From an uncultured Clostridia bacterium (GTDB lineage Bacteria > Bacillota > Clostridia > Oscillospirales > Ruminococcaceae), in NCBI GenBank assembly GCA_947589355.1, contig CANPZC010000001.1, positions 186,001 to 250,000 on the forward strand: a DNA stretch of 64,000 nt. The letters are read 5' to 3'. The notes below the pieces were generated by a model. That model did no database searches, was not told where the DNA came from, and was given only the letters and a program-made list of their open reading frames with translations. The position numbers and the translations under genes are program-made. Shown in pieces: positions 7,981-18,625 of the stretch (positions are counted from its first letter, which is position 1; the number at the start of each line of letters is the position of its first letter).

Positions 7981-8009
7981 TTGATTTTCGCTCGTTAATG
8001 TGTTATAAT
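7981..8009 (+). promoter_or_regulatory. Promoter of GH51 gene
   Basis: TTGATT at 7981-7986, 17-base spacer, TATAAT at 8004-8009 with extended TGt. Confidence 0.8.
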
Positions 8010-8039
8010 TTTTCAAAGAAATTATAAAGGACTGATACC

Positions 8040-9506
8040 ATGAAAAATGTCAAGTTAACTTTAAACCCGCGCGACCGCAAAAGCAAGATAAATAAGGAGA
8101 TTTACTCAAACTTTTCCGAGCACCTCGGCAGATGTATATACGACGGCATATATGTCGGCGAAAACAGCGATATACCCAATATCGAGGGCTATCGCAAAGA
8201 CGTTGTTGAAGCGTTCCGTCAGCTGAAACTTCCTGTGCTGCGCTGGCCGGGCGGCTGCTTTGCCGATGAATACCACTGGAAAGACGGCATCGGCGATAAG
8301 CCTCAGCGCAAAGGCGTTGTAAATAACTGGGGTCACGTCTCCGAAGACAACAGCTTCGGCACGCATGAATTTCTGCGATTCTGCGAACTTGTCGGCTGTC
8401 AGCCCTACATAAGCGCAAATGTCGGCAGCGGCACGGTAAGAGAACTTATGGAGTGGATAGAATACATAACGTTTGACGGCACATCACCCATGACCGAGCT
8501 TCGCCGCAAAAACGGCAGGCAAAACGCGTGGAAGCTGAAATACCTCGGCATAGGCAACGAAAGCTGGGGCTGCGGCGGCAACATGACACCCGAATATTAC
8601 TGCGATAACTATAAGCGCTATGCCACTTTTTGCAGAGAATACAGCGGCAACAGCTTTTATAAAATAGCCTGCGGCCCTAACGCCGACGACTATAACTGGA
8701 CGGAAGTTTGCATGAAAAAAATAGGCCCGTGGCAGATGAACGGGCTTTCAATGCACTATTATACTGTGCCTACAGGTAACTGGGATCATAAGGGCAGCTC
8801 TACCGAGTTTGACAGCAGCGAGTATTACAGCACCCTGCGCAGCACATGGCGTATGGAAGAACTTGTAACGCGCCACAGCGCTATTATGGATCGTTACGAT
8901 CCTCAGCACAGGGTAGGTCTTGTGGTAGACGAATGGGGCTGCTGGTATGACGTTGAACCGGGCACCGACCCGTCTTTCCTCTATCAGCTCAATACCATGC
9001 GCGATGCCATAGTTGCGGCGATAAATCTCAATATTTTCAACTCCCACAGCGATAGGGTGTATATGGCGAATATAGCGCAGGCAGTCAACGTTTTGCAGTC
9101 TGTGCTGCTCACCGAGGGCGCTGCTACTGTAAAAACGCCTACCTTCCATGTGTTCGATATGTTCAAAGAGCATATGGAAAACACCCTCATCTATTCGCAT
9201 ATCGAAAACGAGCAGGCTGCCGATGGCGTTCTGACTTTCTCGCAAAGCGCCAGCGTGAACGATAGGGGAGAAATAGTGGTAACTCTTGCCAACTGCTCTC
9301 TTGAAAACGAATATACCGTAAATATCACGGGCGCCGAAAATGCAGCAAAAGCAAGCGGCTGTATACTCACAGGCGAAGTTCACGCCAAAAACGATTTTGA
9401 TTCTCCCGACAACGTGCATACCACTCCTTTGGAAGTAAAGTGCGCAAACGGCGAAGTTTCCGCGCTCGTGCCGCCGTGTTCGGTGGTTCGTATCATCATA
9501 GGCTGA
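8040..9506 (+). CDS. Alpha-L-arabinofuranosidase, family GH51
   Basis: This 488-residue enzyme removes terminal alpha-L-arabinofuranose from arabinoxylan or arabinan oligosaccharides. The catalytic (beta/alpha)8 domain carries the acid/base E174 in [11 protein letters not shown] and nucleophile E298 in [23 protein letters not shown] near residue 66 is the usual GH51 substrate-site segment. The last 110 residues form the C-terminal beta domain. There is no signal peptide, so it acts in the cytoplasm on imported oligosaccharides. It has its own promoter, and a small Cys-rich gene starts one base after its stop. No transporter or regulator for arabinose is adjacent. Confidence 0.95.
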   Translation: MKNVKLTLNPRDRKSKINKEIYSNFSEHLGRCIYDGIYVGENSDIPNIEGYRKDVVEAFRQLKLPVLRWPGGCFADEYHWKDGIGDKPQRKGVVNNWGHVSEDNSFGTHEFLRFCELVGCQPYISANVGSGTVRELMEWIEYITFDGTSPMTELRRKNGRQNAWKLKYLGIGNESWGCGGNMTPEYYCDNYKRYATFCREYSGNSFYKIACGPNADDYNWTEVCMKKIGPWQMNGLSMHYYTVPTGNWDHKGSSTEFDSSEYYSTLRSTWRMEELVTRHSAIMDRYDPQHRVGLVVDEWGCWYDVEPGTDPSFLYQLNTMRDAIVAAINLNIFNSHSDRVYMANIAQAVNVLQSVLLTEGAATVKTPTFHVFDMFKEHMENTLIYSHIENEQAADGVLTFSQSASVNDRGEIVVTLANCSLENEYTVNITGAENAAKASGCILTGEVHAKNDFDSPDNVHTTPLEVKCANGEVSALVPPCSVVRIIIG

Positions 9507-9507
9507 T

Positions 9508-9765
9508 ATGGAGTACGGCAAACCTTGTACGCGCTGCCTTCTCGAGCAAGCCGGCAGACAAGATACCGCAAAGCTCATAGAAGAAAAAATAGCGATAATG
9601 CCGCCTAAAATGCGCGCTGATGATGTACTCTACAAAAGCCGCCTTGACATATGCCTTTCCTGCGATGAACTGCTCAGCGGCGTATGTATGAAATGCGGCT
9701 GTTATGTCCAGCTTCGCGCCGCGGCAAAACAGTCGCACTGCCCGTCTTCAAAGCGTAAGTGGTAG
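9508..9765 (+). CDS. Small Cys-rich protein, DUF6171-like
   Basis: This 85-residue protein has two metal-binding-like clusters: CTRC near residue 7, and CLSC...CMKCGCY at residues 49-66, plus a late Cys in SHCPS. The spacing suggests two zinc ribbons or one shared site, and resembles the DUF6171 family of Firmicutes as I recall it. The ATG lies one base after the GH51 stop, so the two are cotranscribed and probably translationally coupled. The pairing may be accidental; nothing in the sequence ties it to arabinose use. A terminator follows. Confidence 0.8.
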   Translation: MEYGKPCTRCLLEQAGRQDTAKLIEEKIAIMPPKMRADDVLYKSRLDICLSCDELLSGVCMKCGCYVQLRAAAKQSHCPSSKRKW

Positions 9766-9785
9766 AATATCTGAATATAAAAACA

Positions 9786-9817
9786 ACGGACAGTTTTATT
9801 TGCTGCCCGTTTTTTTG
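9786..9817 (+). terminator. Terminator of GH51 operon
   Basis: ACGGACAG (9786-9793) pairs with CTGCCCGT (9803-9810) with one mismatch, followed by seven T. Confidence 0.85.
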
Positions 9818-9897
9818 TACTATTCAGGTATGTCCTCACCGCCGCTTTCTTTCGGCAGAGCTTCTCAATATCCCGTTTGGTATATGGAAAAATGTAC

Positions 9898-9939
9898 AAA
9901 AGACAAGCCTTTTGTGCCAAATCGTTTGTATTGTCTTTT
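9898..9939. repeat. Inverted repeat upstream of the BMP-fusion promoter
   Basis: AAAAGACAA (9898-9906) and TTGTCTTTT (9931-9939) are perfect inverse copies separated by 24 bases, ending two bases before the -35 box. It may be an operator or a weak second terminator. The other part of the 236-base gap (9818-9897) shows nothing I can name. Confidence 0.4.
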
Positions 9940-9941
9940 AG

Positions 9942-9970
9942 TTGATTTTTGAAAAGCCTTGTGTTATAAT
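9942..9970 (+). promoter_or_regulatory. Promoter of the ParB-like/BMP gene
   Basis: TTGATT at 9942-9947, 17-base spacer, TATAAT at 9965-9970 with extended TGt. Confidence 0.8.
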
Positions 9971-10001
9971 ACCCTTAGCCGAAATTTGAAAGGGTGTACT
10001 T

Positions 10002-11936
10002 ATGGCTTATCAAGATTATTTAAAGGCTCAGAAAGCAGCCGAAAAACAATATAGAGCAGCAATTTCAAAAGGTCAGTATCCGTATCTTCCCGTGCTTGAA
10101 GATCTTCTTCGCGGCGGCGGTGAGGTCGGCAGAGTACCATTAGGGCAGCTCGAGATACCTATCTCGCTTATCGCCGGCACAGCCTCGGCAGAGAGAACAA
10201 CGGCGTTCGCATCTAACTTTATGCCGCTGCTGTCGTATTCAACAGAGTTTGCAAACAAGTGGTCGGAGCTTTACGATTCCGTTCAGCAAACGGGCGTTCG
10301 CGACCCTATAATCGCGTTTGAGTATATGCACAGGTTTTACGTCGTTGAGGGCAACAAGCGCGTGAGCGTTTCAAAGTTCAACGGTGCGGTAAAGATAGAT
10401 GCCACAGTAACGCGTATCCTCCCCAAGCCCTCCGAGGAGCAGGAATATAAAGTCTATGCCGATTTTCTTGATTTTTATAAAGTCACGGGCATATACGATA
10501 TACTTATGAGCCAGCAAGGCTCGTATTCAAGGCTTTTGAAAGCTATCCCTGCCGATGAAGGCACAGAAAAAGCGCCGCTGTGGTCTGAAGACCTGCGAAA
10601 AGATGTGCGTTTTCTCTACTCGTCATTTGAAACGCACTATATCCAGAAACACTGGCAAAGGCTTCCCTTTACAACGGGTGATGCGTTTTTGCATTTTATA
10701 GAGATATACGGTTTTGATACTCTGAAAGGGCTGTCCTCCGCCGAGATAGACAGGCACATGGATCGCATCTTTGATGAGTTTCGCGTTCTTGCAGATGAAA
10801 ACCCCGGTCTGCGAATACTTCACCCTACAGACGACAGCAAGAAAGTTGCGCTGACAAAGATGATACCCCTTGTAGGCAGCAGCGTTCTGAAAATAGCTTT
10901 TCTTTACCCCAGAGATCCGCAGAACTCCTCGTGGAGCTATAACCACGAGATAGGCAGAAGATATATAGAAGATGCGTTCGGCAGCGCTATTGAAACAAAA
11001 GCGTTCGTGTGCAGCGCGGCAGAAGCCGAAAGCGCCATTCAGAAAGCCATAGCAGACGGCTGCAAGGTAATATTCACGACTTCGCCTGCCTATCACGCGG
11101 TAAGTATGCGTATGGCGGTAGCGCACCCCGAAAGCATAATAATGAACTGTTCGCTCAATACCGCCTATAAACAGCTGCGTACATATTACCTGCGAATATA
11201 CGAGGCAAAATTCATAACCGGCATAATAGCAGGCTCAATGACAGAAAACGAGCGTGTGGGCTACATTGCCGACTACCCTATACTCGGCACGCCTGCTTCT
11301 ATAGATGCCTTTGCACTGGGCGTAAAGCTTGTAAATCCGCGCGCGCTGGTGTATCTTGACTGGTCAACTCTTATCGACCACGACCCCTGCGAGTATTTCC
11401 GCTCAAAGCAGATAGACCTTATCTCCGACCGCGATATAAACGCGCCCCTTTCGGAAGACAGCGGCTTTGGTCTGTACGGTCTGTACGGCGGCATATCTTT
11501 CCGCCTTGCCGCACCCGTGTGGAACTGGGGAATACTCTATAAAGAAATGGTTCACTCAATAATGATAGGCGCTTGGAAAAACGACGCCAACCGAAACGAA
11601 ACTCAGGCGCTGAATTACTTCTGGGGTATGTCGTCGGGAACTATAGATGTAGCCTGCTCTGAAAGGCTGCCCAGCGGCACTAAAAAACTCGTCAAGATGA
11701 TACGCGAAAAAATAACGAGCGGCGAGTTTGCACCGTTCACAGGCGTTATGAGAGCGCAGAGCGGCAAAATACTCGTCGGCACAGATGAAGAACTTTCTCC
11801 CAACCAGATAATAAAGCTTGACTGGCTTTTGGATAACGTAGTAGGACGTATACCCGACGTTGAAGAACTTGCCCCTCAGTACAGAGGGTTTGTAGCACAG
11901 CACGGACTTAACTCACAAGAAAACATAATCAAGTAA
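10002..11936 (+). CDS. Soluble ParB-like domain fused to BMP/PnrA-type binding domain
   Basis: This 644-residue protein has no signal peptide, lipobox or membrane helix. Residues 45-135 resemble a ParB/sulfiredoxin-like fold, with VRDPIIAF...YVVEGNKRVSVSKFNG (99-127), where the EGNKR segment takes the place of the usual nucleotide-contact motif. A helical linker (about 145-290) leads to a BMP/PnrA-like domain (about 296-560) starting KIAFLYPRD, with YLDWS and LYGLYGG segments. PnrA domains normally bind purine nucleosides outside the cell, but this one should be cytoplasmic. A phosphoesterase gene follows 32 bases later in the same direction. Its likely role is nucleoside sensing or nucleotide handling; that is inference. 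Confidence 0.75.
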   Translation: MAYQDYLKAQKAAEKQYRAAISKGQYPYLPVLEDLLRGGGEVGRVPLGQLEIPISLIAGTASAERTTAFASNFMPLLSYSTEFANKWSELYDSVQQTGVRDPIIAFEYMHRFYVVEGNKRVSVSKFNGAVKIDATVTRILPKPSEEQEYKVYADFLDFYKVTGIYDILMSQQGSYSRLLKAIPADEGTEKAPLWSEDLRKDVRFLYSSFETHYIQKHWQRLPFTTGDAFLHFIEIYGFDTLKGLSSAEIDRHMDRIFDEFRVLADENPGLRILHPTDDSKKVALTKMIPLVGSSVLKIAFLYPRDPQNSSWSYNHEIGRRYIEDAFGSAIETKAFVCSAAEAESAIQKAIADGCKVIFTTSPAYHAVSMRMAVAHPESIIMNCSLNTAYKQLRTYYLRIYEAKFITGIIAGSMTENERVGYIADYPILGTPASIDAFALGVKLVNPRALVYLDWSTLIDHDPCEYFRSKQIDLISDRDINAPLSEDSGFGLYGLYGGISFRLAAPVWNWGILYKEMVHSIMIGAWKNDANRNETQALNYFWGMSSGTIDVACSERLPSGTKKLVKMIREKITSGEFAPFTGVMRAQSGKILVGTDEELSPNQIIKLDWLLDNVVGRIPDVEELAPQYRGFVAQHGLNSQENIIK

Positions 11937-11968
11937 AGTACAGGAATTTTAAAACTAAGGAGAAAGCT

Positions 11969-12598
11969 ATGAAGATCATGGTCATGTCGGATCTGGAGTC
12001 TGACTATCTCTGGGATCATTACACTCCCGAGCAGCTTGAGGGCATCAAACTTATAATAGCCTGCGGCGACCTGCACCCGCACTATCTGTCTTTTGTCGAG
12101 ACATTTTCAAAAGCGCCTCTTTTGTATGTCCACGGCAACCACGATGAACGCTATGCCACAGTACCGCCCGAGGGCTGCTACAGCATAGAAGACAAGATAT
12201 ATGTGCATAACGGGCTGAGGATCTTAGGTCTTGGCGGCTCTATGCGCTACAGCGTAGGCGAGCACCAGTACACCGAAAAGGAAATGCAAAGGCGTGTTCG
12301 CAAACTGGCATTAAAACTAAAGCTGAGCGGCGGTTTTGATATTCTTGTTACACACGCGCCGATGTTTGATTTTCACGACGGCAAAGATATGTGCCATATG
12401 GGCTTTGAGGTATTCAGAGAGCTTATAGATAAATACAGCCCGAAGTATTTTGTGCATGGTCATGTGCATATGAACTACAGCAGAAAATATCCTCGCCTCA
12501 GTACATATAACGAAACCGTTGTAATAAACGCCTATCGCACCTATACTTTTGACTATGACACCCTTTACGAAAATACCATGAACGGAAGCGATGAATGA
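11969..12598 (+). CDS. Calcineurin-like metallophosphoesterase
   Basis: This 209-residue protein shows the two-metal phosphoesterase signature in order: D8 in MSDLES (the usual DxH has Glu at the His position), GDLH at 33-36, GNHDE at 56-60, THAP near 129 and GHVH near 164. AAGGAGAAAGCT precedes the ATG. It has no signal peptide. It lies 32 bases after the ParB-like/BMP gene and before a terminator, so the two form an operon. Substrate is unknown; cyclic nucleotides or phosphoprotein are common in the superfamily. Confidence 0.88.
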   Translation: MKIMVMSDLESDYLWDHYTPEQLEGIKLIIACGDLHPHYLSFVETFSKAPLLYVHGNHDERYATVPPEGCYSIEDKIYVHNGLRILGLGGSMRYSVGEHQYTEKEMQRRVRKLALKLKLSGGFDILVTHAPMFDFHDGKDMCHMGFEVFRELIDKYSPKYFVHGHVHMNYSRKYPRLSTYNETVVINAYRTYTFDYDTLYENTMNGSDE

Positions 12599-12624
12599 GC
12601 ACGTCTTTAAAGGCGTGCTTTTTG
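12598..12624 (+). terminator. Terminator after the phosphoesterase gene
   Basis: AGCACG (12598-12603) pairs with CGTGCT (12614-12619), with further pairing inside the loop, then TTTTT. It separates yunB from the upstream operon. Confidence 0.8.
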
Positions 12625-12678
12625 CTTGTCTTTTCACCTGTTTTTGATTGTAAGAATATTATACATCGGGGTGATAGC

Positions 12679-13284
12679 GTGCGCAGATATGTTACAAGAA
12701 AAACGGCGATTTTAAGAAGGGTACTTGTCTTAGCGGCGGCAGTGGCAGCGGCTGTATTTGTGTTTGCAGATCATAAAATAAAGCAGTATGCCGACATCAT
12801 CTGCAAAAGCCACTGTTCGCTGATAGGCGAGAATATCATAAACAGTGCAGTAACAGACGTGATTTCGCAGTTTGATTTTTCTCAGACCCTTTGCGAGAGC
12901 GATACAGGCTTTTGCGTTGACAGCGCGCAGGTAAGCAAAATAACAGCAAGCCTTGTTGCTTCTCTTAATACAAAAATAGAGCGCGACCTTGAAAGCTATG
13001 TGAAAGTGCCGCTCGGTGCGTTTACAGGCATCAGCTTTTTCAGCGGCAGCGGCCCCGATGTAAGAGTTGATATATACGCCGTCGGCAGTCCGCAGGTAGA
13101 GCTGCGCCACACCTTTGAAGAAGCAGGGCTCAATCAGACCTGTTTTTCGCTTACGGCAGAAATTTCGCTCACGTTCGCAGCCGTCATGCCCTCGCAAAAT
13201 ATCACGGTAAATGTGAGCCGCAGCGTGCCGCTTGTGCAAAAGGTCATAGTCGGCGAAGTTCCGCAGATGTATTTTACAGAATAA
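12679..13284 (+). CDS. yunB: YunB-like sporulation protein
   Basis: The start is set at GTG 12679, five bases after GGGGTG; an in-frame ATG at 12595 would place a terminator hairpin inside the gene. Length is 201 residues. Residues 10-28 form a single membrane helix followed by an outside domain typical of YunB: INSAVTDVISQ near 55, a VKVPLG...F.G motif near 110, and a closing RSVPLVQKVIVGEVPQMY segment. In Bacillus subtilis YunB is needed for normal sporulation, but its action is unclear. Its presence suggests a spore-forming ancestry. Confidence 0.85.
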   Translation: MRRYVTRKTAILRRVLVLAAAVAAAVFVFADHKIKQYADIICKSHCSLIGENIINSAVTDVISQFDFSQTLCESDTGFCVDSAQVSKITASLVASLNTKIERDLESYVKVPLGAFTGISFFSGSGPDVRVDIYAVGSPQVELRHTFEEAGLNQTCFSLTAEISLTFAAVMPSQNITVNVSRSVPLVQKVIVGEVPQMYFTE

Positions 13285-13289
13285 ACACC

Positions 13290-13318
13290 TTGCATTTTAT
13301 AAGAAATCGTGTTATACT
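13290..13318 (+). promoter_or_regulatory. Promoter of ligA-gatCAB
   Basis: TTGCAT at 13290-13295, 17-base spacer, TATACT at 13313-13318 with extended TGt. Confidence 0.75.
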
Positions 13319-13339
13319 AATAAGGATAGTGGGGTGTAA

Positions 13340-15322
<1,983 letters not shown>

Positions 15323-15338
15323 CACGGAGGAATGTTTT

Positions 15339-15608
15339 ATGGATATCGACATCAGGCATATCGCAAAGCTTTCGCGCCTTAAAATAAGCGACGACGAGTT
15401 TGCAAAGTTTGAAAATGAAATGAAAGGCATAGTTGACATGGTGAACACCCTGCCGCAGTTGGGCGAGGACCTCGCTATTGACGAAAACAACGTTATGCAG
15501 CTGCGTCAAGACATAGCTGAAACAGGCAAATTTACCCGTGACGAGCTTTTTCAGAACGCACCGCAGGTAAAGGCAGGCTGCCTTGTTGTGCCCAAGACGG
15601 TAGAATAG
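15339..15608 (+). CDS. gatC: Asp/Glu-tRNA amidotransferase subunit C
   Basis: This 89-residue subunit stabilises the GatA-GatB complex. It has the family pattern: I..IAKLSRLKISDDE near residue 5, FENEMKGIVDMVNTL near 27, and a Pro-poor tail ending VPKTVE. RBS is CGGAGGAATG before the ATG. It is followed 12 bases later by gatA. Confidence 0.95.
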   Translation: MDIDIRHIAKLSRLKISDDEFAKFENEMKGIVDMVNTLPQLGEDLAIDENNVMQLRQDIAETGKFTRDELFQNAPQVKAGCLVVPKTVE

Positions 15609-15620
15609 GGGGGCGGCAGT

Positions 15621-17078
15621 ATGGAACTTTATGAAATGACAGCAGCGCAGCTTTCCGAAAAACTTGAAAGCAAAGAGATAAGCTCCTGCGAACTGACACA
15701 GGCTGTAATAGACAGGATAAACAGCGTTGACGGCAAGGTAAAAGCGTATCTTACCGTGAACGCCGAAGAAGCTATCGAGCAGGCAAAAGCGGTCGATAAC
15801 AAGCGTATCAGCGGCGAAAAACTGCCAAAGCTCGCAGGCATACCCATAGGCATAAAAGACAACATTTCCACCAAGGGCATAAAGACCACCTGCGCTTCAA
15901 AAATGCTTGAAAACTATGTTCCGCCGTTCGATGCAACGGTAATAGAAAAGATCAAGGCAAGCGACATGGTACTGCTCGGCAAGCTGAATATGGACGAATT
16001 CGCCATGGGTTCATCTACCGAAAATTCATACTTTAATGTAACGCACAACCCATTTGACTTAGATAAAGTGCCGGGCGGTTCTTCGGGCGGTTCTGCCGCA
16101 GCCGTTTCTGCAAGAGAAGCAATAGTCGCCCTCGGCTCTGATACCGGCGGCTCTATTCGTCAGCCGTCTGCAAACTGCGGTGTTGTAGGTCTTAAACCTA
16201 CATACGGCAGCGTTTCAAGATACGGTCTTGTGGCGTTCGCATCATCGCTCGATCAGATAGGCCCCATAGGCAAAAGCGTTAAAGACGTTGCCATGGTGCA
16301 GGATATTATTTGCGGAAGAGACAAAATGGACGCAACTTCGGCAGTGAGAGAATACACAAGCATTGCCGACAGCCTTACGGGAGATGTAAGCGGCGTTAAA
16401 ATAGGCATACCAAATGAATATTTCGGCGAGGCTATAGATGACGACGTAAAAACTGCCGTTATGAATGCCGTACACGAGCTTGAAAAAGCAGGCGCAAAGG
16501 TGTGCGAAATATCTCTCCCGTCCGCTAAGTATGCTCTGCCTGCGTATTACATCATATCTTCCGCTGAAGCATCTTCAAACCTTGCAAGATTTGACGGCGT
16601 AAGATACGGTTACAGGGCAAAAGATTACACAGATCTTGTTGATATGTACGAAAAAACGCGCTCCGAAGGCTTTGGCAGCGAGGTAAAAAGAAGAATAATG
16701 CTCGGCACGTTTGTGTTAAGCTCCGGTTATTATGATGCGTATTACAAGCAGGCAAAGCTTATGCAGAGAAAGATAGCAGGGGAGTATAAAGCAGCATTTA
16801 ACGAGGTAGACGTTATAGCCACACCGACCGCGCCTTTCACAGCCTGCAAAATAGGTCAGAATATTGACGACCCTCTGAAAATGTACGCCTGCGATATATG
16901 CACCGTTACCGTAAATATTGCGGGTCTGCCTGCTGTCAGCCTGCCGTGCGGTATGGATAGAAGCAATATGCCCGTGGGCTTGCAGCTTATAGGCGACAGC
17001 TTCTGCGAGGATAAAATTCTCGGCGCTGCGTATGCGTATGAAAAACTCATAGGCGGTTTTGCCGCACCAACGCTTTGA
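15621..17078 (+). CDS. gatA: Asp/Glu-tRNA amidotransferase subunit A
   Basis: This 485-residue amidase-signature enzyme frees ammonia from glutamine for conversion of Glu-tRNA(Gln) (and Asp-tRNA(Asn)) to the amide form. The Ser-cisSer-Lys triad is visible: Lys in IPIGIKDNI near 78, and the two serines in the Gly/Ser-rich segment GGSSGGSAAAVS and GSDTGGSIRQPS (about 153-180). RBS is AGGGGGGCGG. The gene is in operon with gatC and gatB. Confidence 0.97.
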   Translation: MELYEMTAAQLSEKLESKEISSCELTQAVIDRINSVDGKVKAYLTVNAEEAIEQAKAVDNKRISGEKLPKLAGIPIGIKDNISTKGIKTTCASKMLENYVPPFDATVIEKIKASDMVLLGKLNMDEFAMGSSTENSYFNVTHNPFDLDKVPGGSSGGSAAAVSAREAIVALGSDTGGSIRQPSANCGVVGLKPTYGSVSRYGLVAFASSLDQIGPIGKSVKDVAMVQDIICGRDKMDATSAVREYTSIADSLTGDVSGVKIGIPNEYFGEAIDDDVKTAVMNAVHELEKAGAKVCEISLPSAKYALPAYYIISSAEASSNLARFDGVRYGYRAKDYTDLVDMYEKTRSEGFGSEVKRRIMLGTFVLSSGYYDAYYKQAKLMQRKIAGEYKAAFNEVDVIATPTAPFTACKIGQNIDDPLKMYACDICTVTVNIAGLPAVSLPCGMDRSNMPVGLQLIGDSFCEDKILGAAYAYEKLIGGFAAPTL

Positions 17079-17102
17079 TGCCGCGAAAGGAGAGTGCTTA
17101 AA

Positions 17103-18542
17103 ATGAATGATGAATATGAAGTAGTTATCGGTCTTGAAACTCACGCGGAGCTAAGCACCGAATCTAAGATATACTGTTCCTGCAAAAACAAATTCGGCAT
17201 AGAAGTAAATACCGAAGTATGCCCTATTTGTATGGCTCTGCCCGGTACGCTGCCAACGCTTAACGAGCGCGTGGTAGACTATGCAATAAAAATGGGTCAC
17301 GCGCTGAACTGCAAGATAAACCGCGTGTGCAAGCAGGACAGAAAGAATTATTTCTACCCTGACCTGCCTAAAGCTTACCAGATATCGCAGTCTGATATAC
17401 CCCTTTGCGAGAACGGTTATGTAGATATTCTGGTGAACGGCGAGAGCAAGCGCATAGGCATTACGAGGATACACATCGAAGAAGATGCAGGCAAGCTTCT
17501 GCACGCCACCAGTTTTGAGGGCAGCTCGCTAGTTGACCTCAACCGCTGCGGTGTGCCGCTTATAGAGATAGTTTCAGAGCCCGATATGCGCAGCAGCGCC
17601 GAGGCTAAAGCATACCTTGAAACGCTCAAATCAATACTCAGCTATCTTGACATATGCGACTGTAAAATGCAGGAAGGCTCTATCCGCTGCGACGTAAACG
17701 TTTCAGTTCATAAAAAGGGTACGCCGTTCGGTACGAGGACTGAGATGAAGAACGTAAACAGCTTTTCGGCTGCCGTGCGCGGCATAGAGTATGAGCAAAA
17801 ACGCCAGATAGCCGCGCTGGAGGCAGGCGAAACGGTCGTTCAGGAAACACGACGCTGGGACGATGCCCAAGGCATAAGCGTTTCAATGAGAACCAAGGAA
17901 GATGCCCACGATTACCGCTACTTCCCCGAGCCCGACCTGCTCACTATTTCGGTAGACGAAAAAAGGGTAGAAGAGCTTAAAGCGCAGATACCCGAGCTGC
18001 CCACGCAGAAGATACTCCGCTATGTGCAAAAGCTGGGTCTGCCGCAGCAAGATGCCACCATTATTGCAGAAAATGTAGATCTGGCAAACTTTTTTGACGA
18101 GTGTACGCAAAAGGGCGGCGCATCGCCCAAAATAGCCGCCAACTGGCTGCTCGGCGATATTTCAAAGTATCTTAACGAAACGGGCAAAACGCTGGGCGAA
18201 ACTAAGCTTACCCCCGAGAAAATGACCGAGCTTATCGGTTATATCGAGAAGAACACCATTTCTACAGCCTCGGGCAAAAAGATATTTGAAATAATAGTCG
18301 CCGAAGATAAGCCTATAAAGCAGCTCATAGACGATATGGGTCTTGCGCAGGTGTCTGATACTTCTGAGCTTGAAGCGCTTGCGGATAAGGTGCTCGCCGA
18401 GAATGAGCCGTCTGTTACAAGCTACAAAAACGGCAAGACCAACGCCCTAGGCTACCTTGTGGGTCAGTGCATGAAAGCCTCAAAGGGCAAAGCTAACCCC
18501 GGCATGATGAAAGAGATCATACTTAAAAAGCTTGGCGAATAA
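17103..18542 (+). CDS. gatB: Asp/Glu-tRNA amidotransferase subunit B
   Basis: The ATG at 17103 is chosen: AAAGGAG ends ten bases before it, while the in-frame GTG at 17094 lies inside that site. The 479-residue protein has the GatB kinase-like cradle domain (YEVVIGLETHAEL at the front, CPICMALPGTLP, HIEEDAGKL, DLNRCGVPLIEIV), helical tail and YqeY domain at the C-terminus (NALGYLVGQCMK). It phosphorylates the misacylated tRNA and uses ammonia from GatA. One base after the stop lies a perfect parS-like palindrome. Confidence 0.97.
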   Translation: MNDEYEVVIGLETHAELSTESKIYCSCKNKFGIEVNTEVCPICMALPGTLPTLNERVVDYAIKMGHALNCKINRVCKQDRKNYFYPDLPKAYQISQSDIPLCENGYVDILVNGESKRIGITRIHIEEDAGKLLHATSFEGSSLVDLNRCGVPLIEIVSEPDMRSSAEAKAYLETLKSILSYLDICDCKMQEGSIRCDVNVSVHKKGTPFGTRTEMKNVNSFSAAVRGIEYEQKRQIAALEAGETVVQETRRWDDAQGISVSMRTKEDAHDYRYFPEPDLLTISVDEKRVEELKAQIPELPTQKILRYVQKLGLPQQDATIIAENVDLANFFDECTQKGGASPKIAANWLLGDISKYLNETGKTLGETKLTPEKMTELIGYIEKNTISTASGKKIFEIIVAEDKPIKQLIDDMGLAQVSDTSELEALADKVLAENEPSVTSYKNGKTNALGYLVGQCMKASKGKANPGMMKEIILKKLGE

Positions 18543-18543
18543 A

Positions 18544-18559
18544 TGTTCCACGTGGAACA
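18544..18559. promoter_or_regulatory. parS: parS-type chromosome partition site
   Basis: TGTTCCACGTGGAACA is a perfect 16-base palindrome. It matches the centromere-like ParB binding site: it differs from the Bacillus consensus TGTTNCACGTGAAACA at one base and equals the perfectly symmetric form known from other phyla. It lies between the gatB stop and a terminator, outside coding sequence. ParB/Spo0J would load here and recruit SMC. In most bacteria such sites cluster around the replication origin. Confidence 0.85.
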
Positions 18560-18587
18560 TATGTTCTTTTTTGACGATAACAAACAA

Positions 18588-18620
18588 CCCCTGCCGACAT
18601 TTTGCCGACAGGGGCAGCTT
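18588..18620. terminator. Terminator between gatB and pyk
   Basis: CCCCTG (18588-18593) pairs with CAGGGG (18609-18614), and the stem extends inward through CCGACA/TGCCG with mismatches. TTTTT follows on the plus strand. It lies between two converging genes and may serve both. Confidence 0.75.
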
Positions 18621-18625
18621 TTTGT

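Noticed and set aside
12595..12678. Upstream start for YunB overlapping the phosphoesterase stop (ATGA)
   Set aside because: It would place a strong terminator hairpin in the coding region and add residues without family similarity; GTG 12679 has a ribosome site.
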